A stretch of 64,000 nt of DNA from Gallionella sp. (GCA_028707275.1 JAQTUP010000002.1:371198-435197); one strand, 5' to 3'; counted from the stretch's first letter, positions 19,268 through 30,978 are shown. A program made the numbers and translations. Notes: a model not told the origin generated them from the letters alone.

Positions 19268-20236
19268 TTAAGCAGCTGCGACCGGCCAGTTTTCCAGCTT
19301 CATGCCCAGCGACAAATTGTGCTCTGCAAGAATCTGCTTGATTTCATTCAGAGACTTGCGACCCAGGTTAGGGGTACGCAATAAATCGTTTTCGCTGTAT
19401 TGAATCAAATCGCCGATGTAATGAATGCTTTGCGCCTTGAGACAATTGGATGAACGCGGTGTCAGCTCCAGGTCATCTACAGGACGCAACAGGATAGGAT
19501 CAACCTGAGGAACATGTTCTTTTTCAACAACAGGCTCAGTACCTTCCAGGGCCGCAAACACCGAGAACTGATCCACAAGAATACGCGCAGCATTGCGTAT
19601 CGCCTGTTCAGGATCAATTGCTCCGTTAGTCTCGATGCTCATGATCAGCTTATCAAGATCGGTGCGCTGTTCAACACGCGCGCTCTCGACAGCATAACTC
19701 ACCCGGCTGACCGGGCTGAACGATGCATCCAAAGCGATATGACCCACGGCACGAGTCTCATTTGGCAGTTGACGCGAAATTGCCGACACATAACCACGGC
19801 CTTGCTCAACCTTGATCTGCATATCCAGCTTACCGCCAGCCGTCAGATGTGCAATCACGTGCTCAGGATTCAACACTTCAACATCAGCATTTCCGCTGAT
19901 ATCAGCAGCAGTTACAACGCCGAAGCCTTCCTTTTTCAAGGTCAGGACAACTTCATTGATACCGTGCAGACGCAACACAACACCCTTAAGATTCAAAAGG
20001 ATATCAACAACGTCTTCCTGCACGCCGTCAATTGTTGCATACTCGTGCAGAACGCCCGCCATCTTGACTTCGGTAGGTGCAGCACCTGCCATGGAAGACA
20101 GCAAAATACGACGCAACGCATTACCCAAAGTATGGCCGAAACCACGCTCAAAAGGCTCCATGACCACCTTAGCCTGGGTCTCGGATATCTTTTGAACTTC
20201 AATAATGCGAGGCTTCAAAAAATCATTGTTAAACAT
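19268..20236 (-). CDS. rpoA: DNA-directed RNA polymerase subunit alpha
   Basis: 322 residues. The N-terminal assembly domain has [19 protein letters not shown] short linker joins it to the C-terminal domain, which binds UP elements and activators ([18 protein letters not shown], then [14 protein letters not shown]). Two alpha subunits nucleate the polymerase core. It lies between rpsD and rplQ as in most proteobacteria. Confidence 0.99.
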   Translation of the reverse strand: MFNNDFLKPRIIEVQKISETQAKVVMEPFERGFGHTLGNALRRILLSSMAGAAPTEVKMAGVLHEYATIDGVQEDVVDILLNLKGVVLRLHGINEVVLTLKKEGFGVVTAADISGNADVEVLNPEHVIAHLTAGGKLDMQIKVEQGRGYVSAISRQLPNETRAVGHIALDASFSPVSRVSYAVESARVEQRTDLDKLIMSIETNGAIDPEQAIRNAARILVDQFSVFAALEGTEPVVEKEHVPQVDPILLRPVDDLELTPRSSNCLKAQSIHYIGDLIQYSENDLLRTPNLGRKSLNEIKQILAEHNLSLGMKLENWPVAAA

Positions 20237-20253
20237 AAGCTACTCCGCGTGGA

Positions 20254-20889
20254 TTACTTGGAATACAACTCAACCACGAGATGCTCGTTGATGGTTGCAG
20301 GCAGTTCAGCACGTTGTGGGTTTGCTTTGAACGTACCCTTAAATGCCTTTGTATCCATTTCAATCCATTCAGGGAAACCGCGTGTCTCAGCCGCTGCAAT
20401 AGCTGCCTTGATGCGAAGTTGCGCCTTTGACTTTTCAGCCACTTCAATGACGTCACCTGGACGCACTTGATAGGAAGGAATATTTACACGCTTGCCGTTA
20501 ACCAGCAGTCCGTTGTGACGAACTACCTGACGCGCTTCGGCACGTGAAGCACCAAAACCCATACGATATGTCACGTTATCCAGACGGGACTCAAGCAATT
20601 GCAGCAGCGATTCACCGGTAATACCGCGTGAGGCTTCAGCTTTCTTGTAAGTCAGGCGGAACTGACGCTCCAGTACGCCATAAATACGACGTACTTTTTG
20701 CTTTTCACGCAACTGACCACCGTACTCTGACAAACGAGTATTGCGACGCTGGCCATGCTGACCAGGCGGGTAAGCGCGACGCTCTACTGCACACTTGTCA
20801 GTAAAGCACTTTTCGCCCTTAAGAAACAGCTTCTCGCCTTCGCGACGGCACTTACGGCATTTTGCATCAAGATTTCTAGCCAAGATCAA
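20254..20889 (-). CDS. rpsD: 30S ribosomal protein S4
   Basis: 211 residues with the S4 RNA-binding fold ([22 protein letters not shown]) near the middle. In E. coli S4 is a primary 16S rRNA binder and the translational repressor of the alpha operon. The N-terminal [11 protein letters not shown] keeps a cysteine pair, part of a possible zinc site. It is followed by rpoA after 17 bases. Confidence 0.99.
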   Translation of the reverse strand: MILARNLDAKCRKCRREGEKLFLKGEKCFTDKCAVERRAYPPGQHGQRRNTRLSEYGGQLREKQKVRRIYGVLERQFRLTYKKAEASRGITGESLLQLLESRLDNVTYRMGFGASRAEARQVVRHNGLLVNGKRVNIPSYQVRPGDVIEVAEKSKAQLRIKAAIAAAETRGFPEWIEMDTKAFKGTFKANPQRAELPATINEHLVVELYSK

Positions 20890-20901
20890 CTCCCAAATAA
20901 A

Positions 20902-21291
<390 letters not shown>

Positions 21292-21321
21292 GATAAATTC
21301 CTCTAATGCGTTAAAGCAAAC

Positions 21322-21687
21322 TTACTTTTTAGCGCCAGAAACCGCTTTACGTGGCCCCTTACGCGTGCGCGCATTGGTGCGTGTACGCTGTCCGCGACAA
21401 GGAAGACCACGACGATGGCGTACACCGCGATAGCAACCCAAATCCATCAGACGCTTGATATTCATCGTCGTTTCACGACGAAGATCACCTTCTACTGTAA
21501 ATTTGGCAACTTGTTCGCGCAGCGCTTCAACTTCTGCGTCTGTCAAGTCCTTCATTTTTACGCTTGGAATAACACCAGCTGCCGCGCAAATGCCTTGCGA
21601 ACGAACTCGTCCGATACCATAAATTGCAGTCAATGCAATTACAGCGTGTTGATGGTTTGGGATATTTACCCCTGCAATACGTGCCAT
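21322..21687 (-). CDS. rpsM: 30S ribosomal protein S13
   Basis: 121 residues starting [20 protein letters not shown], with the basic end [16 protein letters not shown] that reaches the P-site tRNA. S13 forms intersubunit bridges in the 30S head. It is the first protein gene of the alpha operon proper, 58 bases downstream of rpmJ. Confidence 0.99.
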   Translation of the reverse strand: MARIAGVNIPNHQHAVIALTAIYGIGRVRSQGICAAAGVIPSVKMKDLTDAEVEALREQVAKFTVEGDLRRETTMNIKRLMDLGCYRGVRHRRGLPCRGQRTRTNARTRKGPRKAVSGAKK

Positions 21688-21745
21688 GCAGCTACCCTAT
21701 CTTTAAAAAACGAAAATTATATCATCAAAAACCAAGGTAAAACAA

Positions 21746-21859
21746 TTAACCTTGGCGTTGCTTGTGACGTGGCTCAGTGCAAATTACACGCACAACACGT
21801 TTACGAATAACAATCTTGCAGTTACGGCAGATCTTTTTTACTGATGCTTGAACTCTCAT
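21746..21859 (-). CDS. rpmJ: 50S ribosomal protein L36 (zinc-binding form)
   Basis: A 37-residue gene found by translating the gap between rpsM and inf[21 protein letters not shown], then [17 protein letters not shown]. Cys11, Cys14, Cys27 and His32 form the zinc ribbon of the C+ type, so this copy depends on zinc. The start is preceded by AGGAGAAGCAA on the minus strand. Position after secY/infA is standard. Confidence 0.97.
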   Translation of the reverse strand: MRVQASVKKICRNCKIVIRKRVVRVICTEPRHKQRQG

Positions 21860-21881
21860 TTGCTTCTCCTAACTCGATTAA

Positions 21882-22100
21882 CTATTTCGCGCGGAATACA
21901 ATTCGCGCTCTGCTCAGGTCATATGGGGTTAACTCCACCGTCACTTTATCCCCGGGCAAGATACGTATATAGTGCATACGCATTTTACCGGAAATATGAC
22001 CCAGAACCACATGACCATTTTCAAGCTTGATTCGGAAAGTTGCATTTGGCAACGATTCCTCAATCTCACCTTGCATCTGAATTACATCTTCTTTTGCCAT
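21882..22100 (-). CDS. infA: Translation initiation factor IF-1
   Basis: 72 residues forming a single OB-fold ([20 protein letters not shown], then [17 protein letters not shown]). IF-1 occupies the A site during initiation. Its ATG overlaps the secY stop by one base (TAATG), so translation is coupled. Placement between secY and rpmJ is typical of betaproteobacteria; in E. coli infA lies elsewhere. Confidence 0.98.
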   Translation of the reverse strand: MAKEDVIQMQGEIEESLPNATFRIKLENGHVVLGHISGKMRMHYIRILPGDKVTVELTPYDLSRARIVFRAK

Positions 22101-23416
22101 TAGCGTGACAACCCACCTTTAAAATTAGCCTTTTTCAGCAAACTATCATATTGGTGCGTCATCAGATATGACTGCACTTGCGCCATGAAATCCATCGTGA
22201 CAACCACCAGAATCAGCAATGATGTTCCACCAAAATAAAACGGAACATTGAATTTGACGACCAGAAACTCCGGCAGCAGGCAAACCAGCGTAATGTAAAC
22301 CGCGCCAATCATAGTCAAACGCAACATGATCTTCTCGACGTACTTGGCAGTTTGTTCACCAGGACGAATCCCCGGCAAGAAAGCACCACTCTTCTTCAGA
22401 TTATCAGCTGTCTCTTTAGGGCTAAATACCAACGCCGTGTAGAAAAAACAAAAGAACAGAATCGCTGCTGCATAAGCCAACACATAGACCGGCTGACCAG
22501 GAGACAACATCTGACTCGCATCCTTGAGCCATCCCATTCCAGGAGAATTACCGAACCAACCTGCGATCGTCGCCGGAAACAGAATCATACTCGAAGCAAA
22601 AATGGGAGGTATCACACCGGCCATATTAAGCTTCAGAGGAAGATGAGAGCTTTGTCCGCCATACACTTTGTTCCCAACCTGGCGCTTCGCATAGTTAACC
22701 AGAATCTTTCGCTGGCCACGCTCCACAAAAACCACCAGCGCAGTGACTGCAATGGCGCCGACGAACAGGAACAATACCAAAGGTATGGAAAAAGCACCTG
22801 TACGCGCCAATTCCAGAGTACTGCCGATTGCACTCGGCAAACCGGCTGCGATACCCGCAAAAATAATCAGCGAGATACCGTTACCCAAACCACGCTCGGT
22901 AATCTGTTCGCCCAACCACATCAGGAACATTGTTCCGGTCACCAGGGTAATCATCGTGGTCATCTGGAACATCGAACCGGGATGAAGAACCAAGCCCGGC
23001 TGCGCCTGCAAAGCGACCGATATACCGAATGACTGAAACACAGCCAAACCCAGTGTGCCGTAGCGGGTGTACTGAGTCATCTTGCGACGACCTGATTCAC
23101 CTTCCTTTTTCAATTGCTCAAGATAAGGCACGGCGATGGCGGCCAATTGCATGATAATCGATGCCGAAATGTACGGCATGATACCCAAGGCAAAAATTGT
23201 AAATCGCGAAAGAGCGCCACCCGAGAACATGTTGAACATGCCCAGAATGCCATTCTTTTGCGTTTTAAACAGATCAGCCAGCACAACCGGGTCAATACCT
23301 GGTACAGGTATATGCGCACCAATACGAAAAACAATCAATGCACCCAAGAGAAACCAAAGTCTGCGACTTAAATCGCCGTACTTGGCTTTAGGAACGTTCT
23401 TAGCGACTGTACTCAC
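22100..23416 (-). CDS. secY: Preprotein translocase subunit SecY
   Basis: 438 residues with ten membrane helices. Family signatures include [22 protein letters not shown] at the start and the cytoplasmic loop with [15 protein letters not shown]. It forms the protein-conducting channel with SecE, encoded 26 kb upstream beside nusG, and SecG. It is the last large gene of the spc operon, 11 bases after rplO. Confidence 0.99.
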   Translation of the reverse strand: MSTVAKNVPKAKYGDLSRRLWFLLGALIVFRIGAHIPVPGIDPVVLADLFKTQKNGILGMFNMFSGGALSRFTIFALGIMPYISASIIMQLAAIAVPYLEQLKKEGESGRRKMTQYTRYGTLGLAVFQSFGISVALQAQPGLVLHPGSMFQMTTMITLVTGTMFLMWLGEQITERGLGNGISLIIFAGIAAGLPSAIGSTLELARTGAFSIPLVLFLFVGAIAVTALVVFVERGQRKILVNYAKRQVGNKVYGGQSSHLPLKLNMAGVIPPIFASSMILFPATIAGWFGNSPGMGWLKDASQMLSPGQPVYVLAYAAAILFFCFFYTALVFSPKETADNLKKSGAFLPGIRPGEQTAKYVEKIMLRLTMIGAVYITLVCLLPEFLVVKFNVPFYFGGTSLLILVVVTMDFMAQVQSYLMTHQYDSLLKKANFKGGLSR

Positions 23417-23427
23417 TGATAGCCTTC

Positions 23428-23862
23428 TTACTCTGAGATGCTACCGCCAGCGGCTTCAATCGCTGCGCGCGCACCTTTTGTGACCATCAAACCCTGCAGT
23501 GTCACTGCACGGACAATTTCACCACAAAGAAAAACCTTGGCAGACAATGCACCGGCACGTACAACACCGGCTTGCTTGAGCGCCAACAAATCAATCGTGT
23601 CCAGCGGCAAAGCTTGCAGATCAGACAATCGCACTTCCACAGTATCATTTCGAGTCAACGAAACAAAACCACGTTTAGGCAAACGACGCTGCAAAGGCAT
23701 CTGACCACCTTCAAAACCGACTTTATGAAAGCCGCCTGAACGTGATTTCTGACCCTTATGGCCACGACCTGCGGTCTTGCCCAAGCCAGAACCTATACCA
23801 CGTCCAACGCGACGCTTTGAGTGCTTGGCACCTGGTGCTGCCTGAATAGTATTAAGTTGCAT
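23428..23862 (-). CDS. rplO: 50S ribosomal protein L15
   Basis: 144 residues. The Gly/Lys-rich N-terminal extension [29 protein letters not shown] threads through 23S rRNA; the globular part follows. It overlaps rpmD by one base (TAATG) and precedes secY. Confidence 0.98.
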   Translation of the reverse strand: MQLNTIQAAPGAKHSKRRVGRGIGSGLGKTAGRGHKGQKSRSGGFHKVGFEGGQMPLQRRLPKRGFVSLTRNDTVEVRLSDLQALPLDTIDLLALKQAGVVRAGALSAKVFLCGEIVRAVTLQGLMVTKGARAAIEAAGGSISE

Positions 23863-24050
23863 TATTGAGCCTCGTATTTGACCAAGTAAAACACTTTGTT
23901 AATCATGCCGCGAACACAAGGTGTGTCTTCGAGTTCAACAGTATGATTGATACGACGCAACCCCAAGCCGCGCAGCGTAGCACGATGCGATTCCTTGGTG
24001 CCAATCTGGCTCTTGAGTTGTGTCACTTTAATAGTTTTGGCTTGTGTCAT
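23862..24050 (-). CDS. rpmD: 50S ribosomal protein L30
   Basis: 62 residues. [20 protein letters not shown] and [20 protein letters not shown] are the family core. L30 is a small non-essential protein of the large subunit found in most bacteria. It starts three bases after rpsE and is coupled to rplO. Confidence 0.98.
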   Translation of the reverse strand: MTQAKTIKVTQLKSQIGTKESHRATLRGLGLRRINHTVELEDTPCVRGMINKVFYLVKYEAQ

Positions 24051-24053
24051 TTC

Positions 24054-24572
24054 TTACCCCAAAATTTCGTCAAGATTCTTGCCGCGCTTGGCAGCAATCT
24101 CAGACGGTGCATTCAATGCGCGAAGTCCATTCAATGTTGCGCGAACGACGTTATAAGGGTTGCTGGAACCGATACATTTTGCCGATACGTCACGCACACC
24201 AACAGCCTCGAATACCGCTCTCATCGCACCACCGGCGATAATACCAGTACCTTCTACCGCAGGCCGCATCAAAACGCGAGCTGCGCCATGAGTACCGATC
24301 ACAGCGTGATGCAAGGTGCCATTCTTCAGATTAACCTTGAAGAGATTGCGGCGACATTCTTCCATCGCTTTTTGAACGGCAACCGGAACTTCCTTGGATT
24401 TTCCCTTACCCATCGCGATGCGACCGTCACCATCACCAACAACGGCGAGGGCTGCGAAACCCATGATACGGCCACCCTTAACAACCTTGGTGACACGATT
24501 CACGGCGATCATCTTTTCGATCATGCCATCATCGCGTTCCTCTTTTTGCATTTTTCCTTGCGGCTTAGCCAT
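24054..24572 (-). CDS. rpsE: 30S ribosomal protein S5
   Basis: 172 residues with the dsRBD-like N-terminal domain ([20 protein letters not shown], then [19 protein letters not shown]). Mutations in the first loop of homologues give spectinomycin resistance; the wild-type pattern is seen here. S5 lies at the mRNA entrance and affects decoding accuracy. Confidence 0.99.
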   Translation of the reverse strand: MAKPQGKMQKEERDDGMIEKMIAVNRVTKVVKGGRIMGFAALAVVGDGDGRIAMGKGKSKEVPVAVQKAMEECRRNLFKVNLKNGTLHHAVIGTHGAARVLMRPAVEGTGIIAGGAMRAVFEAVGVRDVSAKCIGSSNPYNVVRATLNGLRALNAPSEIAAKRGKNLDEILG

Positions 24573-24585
24573 TGCTCAACTCCAA

Positions 24586-24942
24586 TTAGAACTGTAGACC
24601 ATGCTCACGCGCGGCTTCAGCCAACGCCTTAACACGACCATGATAACGATTACCGGAACGATCGAAGGCGACCTGAGCAATACCCGCGCTCTTGGCCTTT
24701 TCAGCGATGCGTTGGCCCACGACGATTGCAGCCGCCTTGTTTCCACCATTCGCCAAATCTTTTTGCACATCAGCCTCAAGGCTGGACGCACTGGCCAGGA
24801 TCTTACCGCCGCAAGCAGAAATAATCTGCGCGTAGATATGCAAGTTAGTACGGTGGATTGCCAGACGTACGGTTCTTTTTTCAGCAATACGTGCACGGGT
24901 TTTGCGTGCTCTGCGCTGACGAGATGCTTTTTTATTCAACAT
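24586..24942 (-). CDS. rplR: 50S ribosomal protein L18
   Basis: 118 residues. The basic N-terminus ([20 protein letters not shown]) binds 5S rRNA, and the core carries [15 protein letters not shown] and the end [28 protein letters not shown]18 joins 5S rRNA to the large subunit together with L5. It sits 13 bases before rpsE. Confidence 0.99.
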   Translation of the reverse strand: MLNKKASRQRRARKTRARIAEKRTVRLAIHRTNLHIYAQIISACGGKILASASSLEADVQKDLANGGNKAAAIVVGQRIAEKAKSAGIAQVAFDRSGNRYHGRVKALAEAAREHGLQF

Positions 24943-24953
24943 ATCCGCCTCAA

Positions 24954-25487
24954 TTATTTCTTCTTGGTTTCTTTCAGGATCACCACTTCGTCGCTGTAAC
25001 GTACACCCTTGCCCTTATAAGGCTCTGGCTCACGGAAAGCACGAATTTCTGCAGCAACCTGACCTACACGCTGCTTGTCAGCACCCTTTAAAACAATTTC
25101 AGTCTGTGTCGGTGTTGTAACCACAACTCCGGCAGGCATGATGTAAGCAACTGGATGGGAATATCCCAAAGTCAGATTGAGCGTATCACCCACAGCCTGC
25201 GCACGATAACCCACGCCAACCAAAGTCAATTTACGCTCAAAGCCACTGCTGACCCCTTTAACCATATTAGCCAGCAATGAACGGATTGTTCCGGACATGG
25301 CATCAGCCTGCTTGGTACTGCTTGTCGAAGAGCACAACAGGCTATCGCCTTCGTGAACGACCTTAACATCGGCAGTCAAACTTTGCTTAAGGGAACCCAA
25401 CGGGCCTTTAATCGATATTTCATTCGCCGCCATAGTTACTTCTACACCACTAGGGACAACGACAGGATTCTTGGCAACTCTAGACAT
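24954..25487 (-). CDS. rplF: 50S ribosomal protein L6
   Basis: 177 residues comprising two similar alpha/beta domains. The C-terminal signature [24 protein letters not shown] is intact. L6 lies near the factor-binding site and is important for late assembly. Spaced 11 bases from rplR. Confidence 0.99.
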   Translation of the reverse strand: MSRVAKNPVVVPSGVEVTMAANEISIKGPLGSLKQSLTADVKVVHEGDSLLCSSTSSTKQADAMSGTIRSLLANMVKGVSSGFERKLTLVGVGYRAQAVGDTLNLTLGYSHPVAYIMPAGVVVTTPTQTEIVLKGADKQRVGQVAAEIRAFREPEPYKGKGVRYSDEVVILKETKKK

Positions 25488-25497
25488 ATTTACCTCA

Positions 25498-25896
25498 CTA
25501 CGCGACTACGCACAGTACTTCGCCGCCAATACCATTGGCGCGTGCTTTGCGGTCGGTCATCAAACCCTTCGAAGTAGAAACAATCGCAATTCCCAAGCCA
25601 TTCATGACTTTTGGAATATCATTGTTACCCTTGTAAATACGCAACCCTGGACGGCTGATGCGCTGAATTTTTTCAATTACCGGACGTCCGCTGTAATACT
25701 TCAGACCGATTTGCAAAGTTGCCTTACCAGGCTCACCTTGTTCGATTTTGAAGCCATCAACATAGCCTTCTTCTTTTAAAACTTCAGCAATTGCAACCTT
25801 CAATTTTGAAGATGGCATAGATACGTTGGCTTTTTCAGCCATTTGCGCATTACGAATGCGCGTCAACATATCGGAGATTGGATCATTCATGCTCAT
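25498..25896 (-). CDS. rpsH: 30S ribosomal protein S8
   Basis: 132 residues: [20 protein letters not shown] start and the C-terminal motif [24 protein letters not shown]8 binds 16S helix 21 and in E. coli represses the spc operon by binding near the rplE start; I did not identify an equivalent RNA target here. Confidence 0.99.
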   Translation of the reverse strand: MSMNDPISDMLTRIRNAQMAEKANVSMPSSKLKVAIAEVLKEEGYVDGFKIEQGEPGKATLQIGLKYYSGRPVIEKIQRISRPGLRIYKGNNDIPKVMNGLGIAIVSTSKGLMTDRKARANGIGGEVLCVVA

Positions 25897-25907
25897 AATT
25901 ATTTCTC

Positions 25908-26213
25908 CTACCAGCTAGCCTTAACGATCCCGGGGATTTCACCACGCATCGCAAATTCACGAACTTTGATGCGGCCCAAACCAAACTTCCTGAATGTTCC
26001 ACGAGGACGACCAGTCAAAGCACAGCGATTACGCAAACGCACCGGACTTGAGTCCCTTGGCAACGCTTGCAACTTCAAACGAGCCGCTGCACGATCTTCA
26101 TCGGAGAGACTCATATTGGAAATCGTTGCAAAAAGATCGGCGCGTTTTGCTGCAAATTTCTTGACAATTTCGCGACGCTTAAGATCACGATTGATCAATG
26201 ACATCTTAGCCAT
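25908..26213 (-). CDS. rpsN: 30S ribosomal protein S14 (zinc-independent form)
   Basis: 101 residues. Only one cysteine is present and the CxxC pairs of the zinc form are missing, so this is the long C- type. [24 protein letters not shown] is the family signature. It contrasts with L36 and L31 in this window, which are zinc forms. Confidence 0.98.
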   Translation of the reverse strand: MAKMSLINRDLKRREIVKKFAAKRADLFATISNMSLSDEDRAAARLKLQALPRDSSPVRLRNRCALTGRPRGTFRKFGLGRIKVREFAMRGEIPGIVKASW

Positions 26214-26223
26214 TATTAATCCC

Positions 26224-26763
26224 TCATTTCTTTAATGGGAGTTTGAAAGCCAACAATAAAGCACGGGCTTCGTCGTCGGTCTTCGCGGAAGTCGTAATAG
26301 TGATATTCATACCACGCAAAGCATCGACTTTTTCATATTCAATTTCCGGAAATATGATTTGCTCTTTGACGCCCATGTTGTAATTGCCACGGCCATCAAA
26401 AGACTTCCCGGAAATACCACGAAAATCGCGGATACGCGGAATAGCAACCGAAATCAGGCGATCGAGAAAGTCATACATGCGATCTTTGCGCAGCGTCACT
26501 TTGCAACCAACCGGATAACCTTCACGAATCTTAAATCCAGCAATGGATTTTTTTGACATCGTAACGATAGGCTTTTGACCTGCGATCTTCTGCATATCAC
26601 CAACAGCGAAATCCATAACCTTTTTGTCAGCCACCGCTTCGCCAACACCCATATTCAGAGTGATCTTCTCGATACGCGGAACTTCCATCACAGACTTATA
26701 GCCAAATTGAGCCATAAGATCAGCAGTTATCTTGTCCTTGTAAATCTCATACAAACGAGCCAT
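26224..26763 (-). CDS. rplE: 50S ribosomal protein L5
   Basis: 179 residues; [20 protein letters not shown] and the C-terminal [19 protein letters not shown] are characteristic. L5 carries 5S rRNA into the large subunit and contacts S13 across the interface. It follows rplX by 12 bases. Confidence 0.99.
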   Translation of the reverse strand: MARLYEIYKDKITADLMAQFGYKSVMEVPRIEKITLNMGVGEAVADKKVMDFAVGDMQKIAGQKPIVTMSKKSIAGFKIREGYPVGCKVTLRKDRMYDFLDRLISVAIPRIRDFRGISGKSFDGRGNYNMGVKEQIIFPEIEYEKVDALRGMNITITTSAKTDDEARALLLAFKLPLKK

Positions 26764-26775
26764 GCCTTATACCCC

Positions 26776-27090
26776 TTAAGCGTCAACAACTTCGCCGTTG
26801 GACTTGAACACACGTACACGGCGTCCATCTTCCAGCGTTTTAATACCGACCCGATCACCCTTATTCGCAGCGGCATTAAACAAAGCCACATTTGAAATAT
26901 GTATTTTCGATTCTTTTTCGATGATACCGCCAGCCACGCCCTTTACAGGATTTGGCTTTTGATGTTTTTTGACTTTATTGATACCATCAACCAACAAATA
27001 ATCACCAAGCACACGCAGCACATTGCCGCGATTACCTTTGTCTTTGCCAGCAATGACGATCACGTCATCGTTCTTTTTAATCTTACGCAT
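26776..27090 (-). CDS. rplX: 50S ribosomal protein L24
   Basis: 104 residues with a KOW motif ([19 protein letters not shown]) near the N-terminus. L24 is one of the two assembly-initiator proteins of the large subunit and lies at the tunnel exit. It is in the spc operon between rplN and rplE. Confidence 0.98.
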   Translation of the reverse strand: MRKIKKNDDVIVIAGKDKGNRGNVLRVLGDYLLVDGINKVKKHQKPNPVKGVAGGIIEKESKIHISNVALFNAAANKGDRVGIKTLEDGRRVRVFKSNGEVVDA

Positions 27091-27117
27091 GATTTTCCTC
27101 GAATCTACCTGTTAACG

Positions 27118-27486
27118 CTAAAGCACTTCAGGCGCAAGCGAAACGATCTTCATAAACTTTTCAGTACGCAACTCACGCGTAACTGGCCCGAAGATACGCG
27201 TCCCGATAGGCTCGAGCTTTGCATTCAACAGCACTGCAGCATTGCCATCAAACTTCACCAGCGAACCATCCGAACGGCGAACACCGTAGGCCGTACGAAC
27301 GACCACAGCATTGTAAACTTCGCCTTTCTTTACACGACCACGCGGAGCTGCATCACGAATACTTACCTTGATAACATCACCAACGGAAGCATAACGACGC
27401 TTTGAACCACCCAACACCTTGATGCACATCACTTTGCGCGCACCGGTATTGTCAGCCACATCTAAAACAGACTGCATTTGTATCAT
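27118..27486 (-). CDS. rplN: 50S ribosomal protein L14
   Basis: 122 residues starting [20 protein letters not shown], the universal L14 start, with the end [20 protein letters not shown]14 forms bridges with 16S rRNA and is the docking site for the silencing factor RsfS. It is the first gene of the spc operon and has its own promoter about 90 bases upstream. Confidence 0.99.
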   Translation of the reverse strand: MIQMQSVLDVADNTGARKVMCIKVLGGSKRRYASVGDVIKVSIRDAAPRGRVKKGEVYNAVVVRTAYGVRRSDGSLVKFDGNAAVLLNAKLEPIGTRIFGPVTRELRTEKFMKIVSLAPEVL

Positions 27487-27507
27487 TATTTAATCTCCAA
27501 CTTTTTC

Positions 27508-27561
27508 CGCCTACAGCGGCCAGTTTTGGAACCCGTTCGGGTTAAGGACGCCGCAAGCGGC
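27508..27561 (-). other. Three small hairpins in the spc operon leader
   Basis: Between the spc promoter and rplN three compact inverted repeats follow one another: CCGC/GCGG (27508-27520), AACCCG-TT-CGGGTT (27530-27543) and GCCGC-AA-GCGGC (27550-27561). They would fold in the 5' leader of the rplN mRNA. No T-run follows, so they are not obvious terminators; control or stabilisation of the leader is inference. Confidence 0.5.
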
Positions 27562-27579
27562 GATGTAACGAAGCCGCGT

Positions 27580-27607
27580 ATTATATGCAAATCAAAAAGA
27601 TTTGCAA
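27580..27607 (-). promoter_or_regulatory. spc operon promoter
   Basis: Minus strand: -35 TTGCAA, 16-base spacer, -10 TATAAT (perfect). It sits in the 150-base gap between rpsQ and rplN, exactly where E. coli has its spc promoter. The expected start near 27573 leaves a leader of about 87 bases. The spacer region also forms a GCAAATC/GATTTGC inverted repeat. Confidence 0.8.
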
Positions 27608-27636
27608 GCTGAATTTTTCACAAACTACAAAAAACC

Positions 27637-27882
27637 TTAAGCGGCTTTAGCTACACGCCAGGCTTTTGTTTTTGCAAGAGGACGACACTCTTCAATCGTA
27701 ACTACATCGCCGGTGTGGCACTCATTATTTTCATCATGAGCATGATACTTTTTGGAAACGCGAATAATTTTACCCAGCAATGGGTGCTTTACTTTGCGCT
27801 CGACCAAAACGGTAACCGTCTTGTCCATTTTGTCACTTGTTACAGTACCGGTTAGGGTACGCTTGACTGTAGTTTCGCTCAT
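27637..27882 (-). CDS. rpsQ: 30S ribosomal protein S17
   Basis: 81 residues with the OB-fold signature [21 protein letters not shown] and the [19 protein letters not shown] end. S17 is a primary binder of the 16S 5' domain. It overlaps rpmC by four bases and ends the S10 operon. Confidence 0.99.
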   Translation of the reverse strand: MSETTVKRTLTGTVTSDKMDKTVTVLVERKVKHPLLGKIIRVSKKYHAHDENNECHTGDVVTIEECRPLAKTKAWRVAKAA

Positions 27883-28073
27883 GACTGAACATCCTTCTGC
27901 TTCATTACGGTTTTAATGCGCGCAATGTCACGACGAATCTTGCGCATCTCGCTGGTCTTTGTCATTTGTTGCGTTGCGACTTGCATACGCAGGCCAAATT
28001 GAGCCTTGGTCAAAGAAAGCAAATCTGCTTGCAACTCCGACTTTGACTTGAGTTTGAGTTCACTAGCCTTCAT
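27879..28073 (-). CDS. rpmC: 50S ribosomal protein L29
   Basis: 64 residues, two helices; [20 protein letters not shown] and the end [19 protein letters not shown] match the family. L29 is at the tunnel exit beside L23, where SRP docks. It starts two bases after rplP. Confidence 0.98.
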   Translation of the reverse strand: MKASELKLKSKSELQADLLSLTKAQFGLRMQVATQQMTKTSEMRKIRRDIARIKTVMKQKDVQS

Positions 28074-28075
28074 GA

Positions 28076-28492
28076 TTATTCACCTACCTGTCTAACGACA
28101 AACACAGTCGCAAGTGGCAGCTTTGCAGATGCCAACTTAAACGCCTCACGTGCCAATGTTTCATCAACGCCATCCATCTCGTACAACATCTTGCCTGGTT
28201 GAATCTCGGCAACGTAGTACTCAGGATTACCCTTACCATTACCCATGCGGACTTCAGCAGGCTTTTTGGAAATAGGCTTATCCGGGAATACACGGATCCA
28301 GATACGCCCACCACGCTTGATGTGACGAGTCATCGCACGACGTGCGGCTTCAATCTGACGCGCAGTCAAACGACCACGCGCAACTGACTTCAGACCAAAT
28401 TCACCGAAACTTACCTTGTTACCACGAGTGGCGATACCGGTATTACGGCCCTTTTGTTCCTTGCGGTACTTTCTTCTAGCTGGCTGTAGCAT
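28076..28492 (-). CDS. rplP: 50S ribosomal protein L16
   Basis: 138 residues starting [17 protein letters not shown]. The motif [19 protein letters not shown] is intact, including the loop arginine region that homologues hydroxylate near the peptidyl-transferase centre. It overlaps the rpsC end by 17 bases, so the two are translationally linked. Confidence 0.99.
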   Translation of the reverse strand: MLQPARRKYRKEQKGRNTGIATRGNKVSFGEFGLKSVARGRLTARQIEAARRAMTRHIKRGGRIWIRVFPDKPISKKPAEVRMGNGKGNPEYYVAEIQPGKMLYEMDGVDETLAREAFKLASAKLPLATVFVVRQVGE

Positions 28493-29183
28493 GCTTAGCT
28501 CCCGACTTTTTTACACGTTTTTCCGGTTCAGCAGCAACAGGGGCTGTAACTTCCTGACCGATATCACCCTTGAAAACCCACACCTTGACACCAATGATGC
28601 CGTAGGTTGTCTTGGCTTCAGAAGTACCATAGTCAATATCTGCGCGCAATGTGTGCAATGGCACACGACCTTCGCGATACCACTCAGTACGGGCAATTTC
28701 AATCCCGTTCAGACGACCCGCGCTCATGATCTTGATGCCCAGGGCACCCAGACGCATCGCGTTTTGCATAGAACGCTTCATTGCACGACGGAACATGATA
28801 CGCTTTTCCAATTGAGCAGTGATGTTATCTGCGATCAACTGAGCATCGATTTCCGGCTTGCGCACTTCTTCGATCGCCAGGTCAACAGACTGAAGACCCA
28901 TACGACGACGCAGCTCTGCGCGCAACAGTTCGATATCCTCACCCTTTTTCCCGATAACCATACCAGGACGCGCGGTGTAAATAGTTACTTTTGCACTTTT
29001 TGCAGGACGCTCGATGACGATTTTTGATACCATCGCCGAAGCCAGCTTCTTCTTCAAGAACGCGCGAACCTCAATGTCCTTGAGCAACATATCAGCGAAG
29101 TTGGCGCTGTTGGCGTACCACTTAGAATCCCAGTTCTTGCGAACACTTAACCGAAAACCGGTTGGGTGAATTTTCTGTCCCAT
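28476..29183 (-). CDS. rpsC: 30S ribosomal protein S3
   Basis: 235 residues with a KH domain ([18 protein letters not shown], the GxxG loop being GKKG) and a C-terminal domain ending [17 protein letters not shown] and beyond. S3 helps unwind mRNA at the entry tunnel. The tail past residue 210 is variable in this family. Confidence 0.99.
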   Translation of the reverse strand: MGQKIHPTGFRLSVRKNWDSKWYANSANFADMLLKDIEVRAFLKKKLASAMVSKIVIERPAKSAKVTIYTARPGMVIGKKGEDIELLRAELRRRMGLQSVDLAIEEVRKPEIDAQLIADNITAQLEKRIMFRRAMKRSMQNAMRLGALGIKIMSAGRLNGIEIARTEWYREGRVPLHTLRADIDYGTSEAKTTYGIIGVKVWVFKGDIGQEVTAPVAAEPEKRVKKSGAKHATAS

Positions 29184-29192
29184 AATTTATCC

Positions 29193-29528
29193 TCAGCTTC
29201 CGACGCTAACAGTGATATGACAAGTCTGTTTTTCGATCTTATTGCCGCGACCCTTCGCACGAGCCATAAAACGCTTGAGCGATGAAGCCTTGTCAATATA
29301 GATAACCTTAACTTTCAGCTCGTCAATGTCAGCGCCATCATTGTGCTCGGCATTAGCGATGGCAGATTCCAGCGCCTTCTTGATGATTCCAGCACCCTTC
29401 TTCGGGCTGAAGTTCAAAATATTGAGCGCTTGCGCCACTGGCAAACCGCGAATCTGATCCGCAACCAGACGGCCTTTTTGTGCGGAGAGGTGAATGTTTT
29501 TTGCAACTGCAGTAGTCGTAGTCATCAT
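29193..29528 (-). CDS. rplV: 50S ribosomal protein L22
   Basis: About 111 residues. Two ATGs are adjacent; GGGAGGC lies directly before the first, so the second (29525) has the better spacing. A longer frame to 29567 would run into rps[21 protein letters not shown] and the tip loop [16 protein letters not shown] that lines the exit tunnel are present; the macrolide-resistance loop is not altered in any way I recognise. Confidence 0.96.
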   Translation of the reverse strand: MMTTTTAVAKNIHLSAQKGRLVADQIRGLPVAQALNILNFSPKKGAGIIKKALESAIANAEHNDGADIDELKVKVIYIDKASSLKRFMARAKGRGNKIEKQTCHITVSVGS

Positions 29529-29535
29529 GCCTCCC

Positions 29536-29814
29536 TTATCTCTTGACTGCTTTTTTATCAGCAGCATGTCCCTTGAAGGTACGAGTCAGGGAAAACTCAC
29601 CCAACTTATGACCTACCATGTTTTCAGAAATGTACACGGGAATGTGCTGCTTGCCGTTATGTACGGCAATCGTCAAACCCACGAACTCTGGCAAAACCGT
29701 AGAACGGCGTGACCAGGTTTTTACCGGGCGCTTATCATTCGTCGCGCGCACTGCCTCAATCTTCTTGAGCAGATGTGCGTCAACAAATGGACCTTTTTTA
29801 ATGGAACGTGCCAT
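29536..29814 (-). CDS. rpsS: 30S ribosomal protein S19
   Basis: 92 residues; [20 protein letters not shown] and the C-terminal [20 protein letters not shown] are universal S19 features. It contacts S13 in the 30S head. It starts 13 bases after rplB. Confidence 0.99.
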   Translation of the reverse strand: MARSIKKGPFVDAHLLKKIEAVRATNDKRPVKTWSRRSTVLPEFVGLTIAVHNGKQHIPVYISENMVGHKLGEFSLTRTFKGHAADKKAVKR

Positions 29815-29827
29815 GTTTACTTACCCC

Positions 29828-30655
29828 TTAAGCCTTAAAACGACGACGCACGATCATGCTGTTTGTACGCTTGTTTCGACGAGTACGGAAGCCCTTAGCC
29901 GGCACACCCCATGGGCTGACCGGATGACGACCAGCTGCGGTCTTACCTTCACCACCACCGTGCGGGTGATCTACCGGGTTCATGACCACACCGCGAACGG
30001 TAGGACGGACACCGCGCCAGCGCATCGCGCCAGCCTTACCGATAGAACGCAGACTGTGCTCGGAGTTACCCACTTCGCCCAATGTTGCCTTGCAATCGAT
30101 ATGCACCTTGCGGATTTCGCCTGAACGCAGACGCAACTGCGCGTAGCTGCCATCGCGCGCCAGCAATTGCACAGAAGTACCCGCAGAGCGAGCCAACTGA
30201 GCACCCTTGCCTGGCAGCATCTCGATACAATGAATCGTAGAACCAACAGGAATATTGCGCAACGGCATCGCGTTACCCACCTTGATTGGCGCTTCGGAAC
30301 CACTGATCAGTGCTGCACCGGCAGAAATACCCTTAGGTGCAATAATGTAACGGCGCTCGCCATCGACATACAACAACAGCGCAATATTAGCGCTACGATT
30401 AGGGTCGTATTCCAGACGCTCAACCGTGCAAGGAATGCCATCCTTGCTGCGCTTGAAGTCAATCAGGCGATAATGCTGCTTATGACCGCCACCCATATGA
30501 CGAGTCGTAATATGACCGTTATTGTTACGACCAGCTGTTTTGGTTTGCTTTTCCAGCAAAGCCGCTACAGGCTTACCTTTATGCAACTCCTTGTTGACAA
30601 CGCGCAATACAGCACGCTGACCCGGGGTTGTTGGTTTTAGTTTAATCAGTGCCAT
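29828..30655 (-). CDS. rplB: 50S ribosomal protein L2
   Basis: 275 residues. The late segment [25 protein letters not shown] holds the histidine important for peptidyl-transferase function. L2 is among the most conserved large-subunit proteins. It lies five bases after rplW. Confidence 0.99.
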   Translation of the reverse strand: MALIKLKPTTPGQRAVLRVVNKELHKGKPVAALLEKQTKTAGRNNNGHITTRHMGGGHKQHYRLIDFKRSKDGIPCTVERLEYDPNRSANIALLLYVDGERRYIIAPKGISAGAALISGSEAPIKVGNAMPLRNIPVGSTIHCIEMLPGKGAQLARSAGTSVQLLARDGSYAQLRLRSGEIRKVHIDCKATLGEVGNSEHSLRSIGKAGAMRWRGVRPTVRGVVMNPVDHPHGGGEGKTAAGRHPVSPWGVPAKGFRTRRNKRTNSMIVRRRFKA

Positions 30656-30660
30656 GATAA

Positions 30661-30978
30661 TTATCCTTGCTCGCTTACAGCGAAGTTAATTTCCTGACCG
30701 GAAGCCAGACAAACGTAGGCTTTCTTCCAGTTATTGCGACGACCAACGAAACGTCCTGAGCGCTTTACCTTACCCCTGACGTTAGCAACTTGAACGCTGT
30801 CAACAACAACCTTGAACATGAATTCAACGGCTGCCTTGATCTCATGCTTGGTTGAATCAGTCGCCACGCGAAAAACAACTTGCTCGTACTTGTCAGCAAC
30901 GTAAGTTGCTTTTTCGGAGATTTGCGGAGCGATCAACACTTTCATCAAACGCTCTTGACTAAATTGCTGTGCACTCAT
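30661..30978 (-). CDS. rplW: 50S ribosomal protein L23
   Basis: 105 residues. [20 protein letters not shown] is the conserved start of the fold; eleven extra N-terminal residues ([11 protein letters not shown]) are usual in betaproteobacteria, and the ATGA overlap with rplD supports this start. L23 is the docking site for trigger factor and SRP at the tunnel exit. Confidence 0.97.
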   Translation of the reverse strand: MSAQQFSQERLMKVLIAPQISEKATYVADKYEQVVFRVATDSTKHEIKAAVEFMFKVVVDSVQVANVRGKVKRSGRFVGRRNNWKKAYVCLASGQEINFAVSEQG

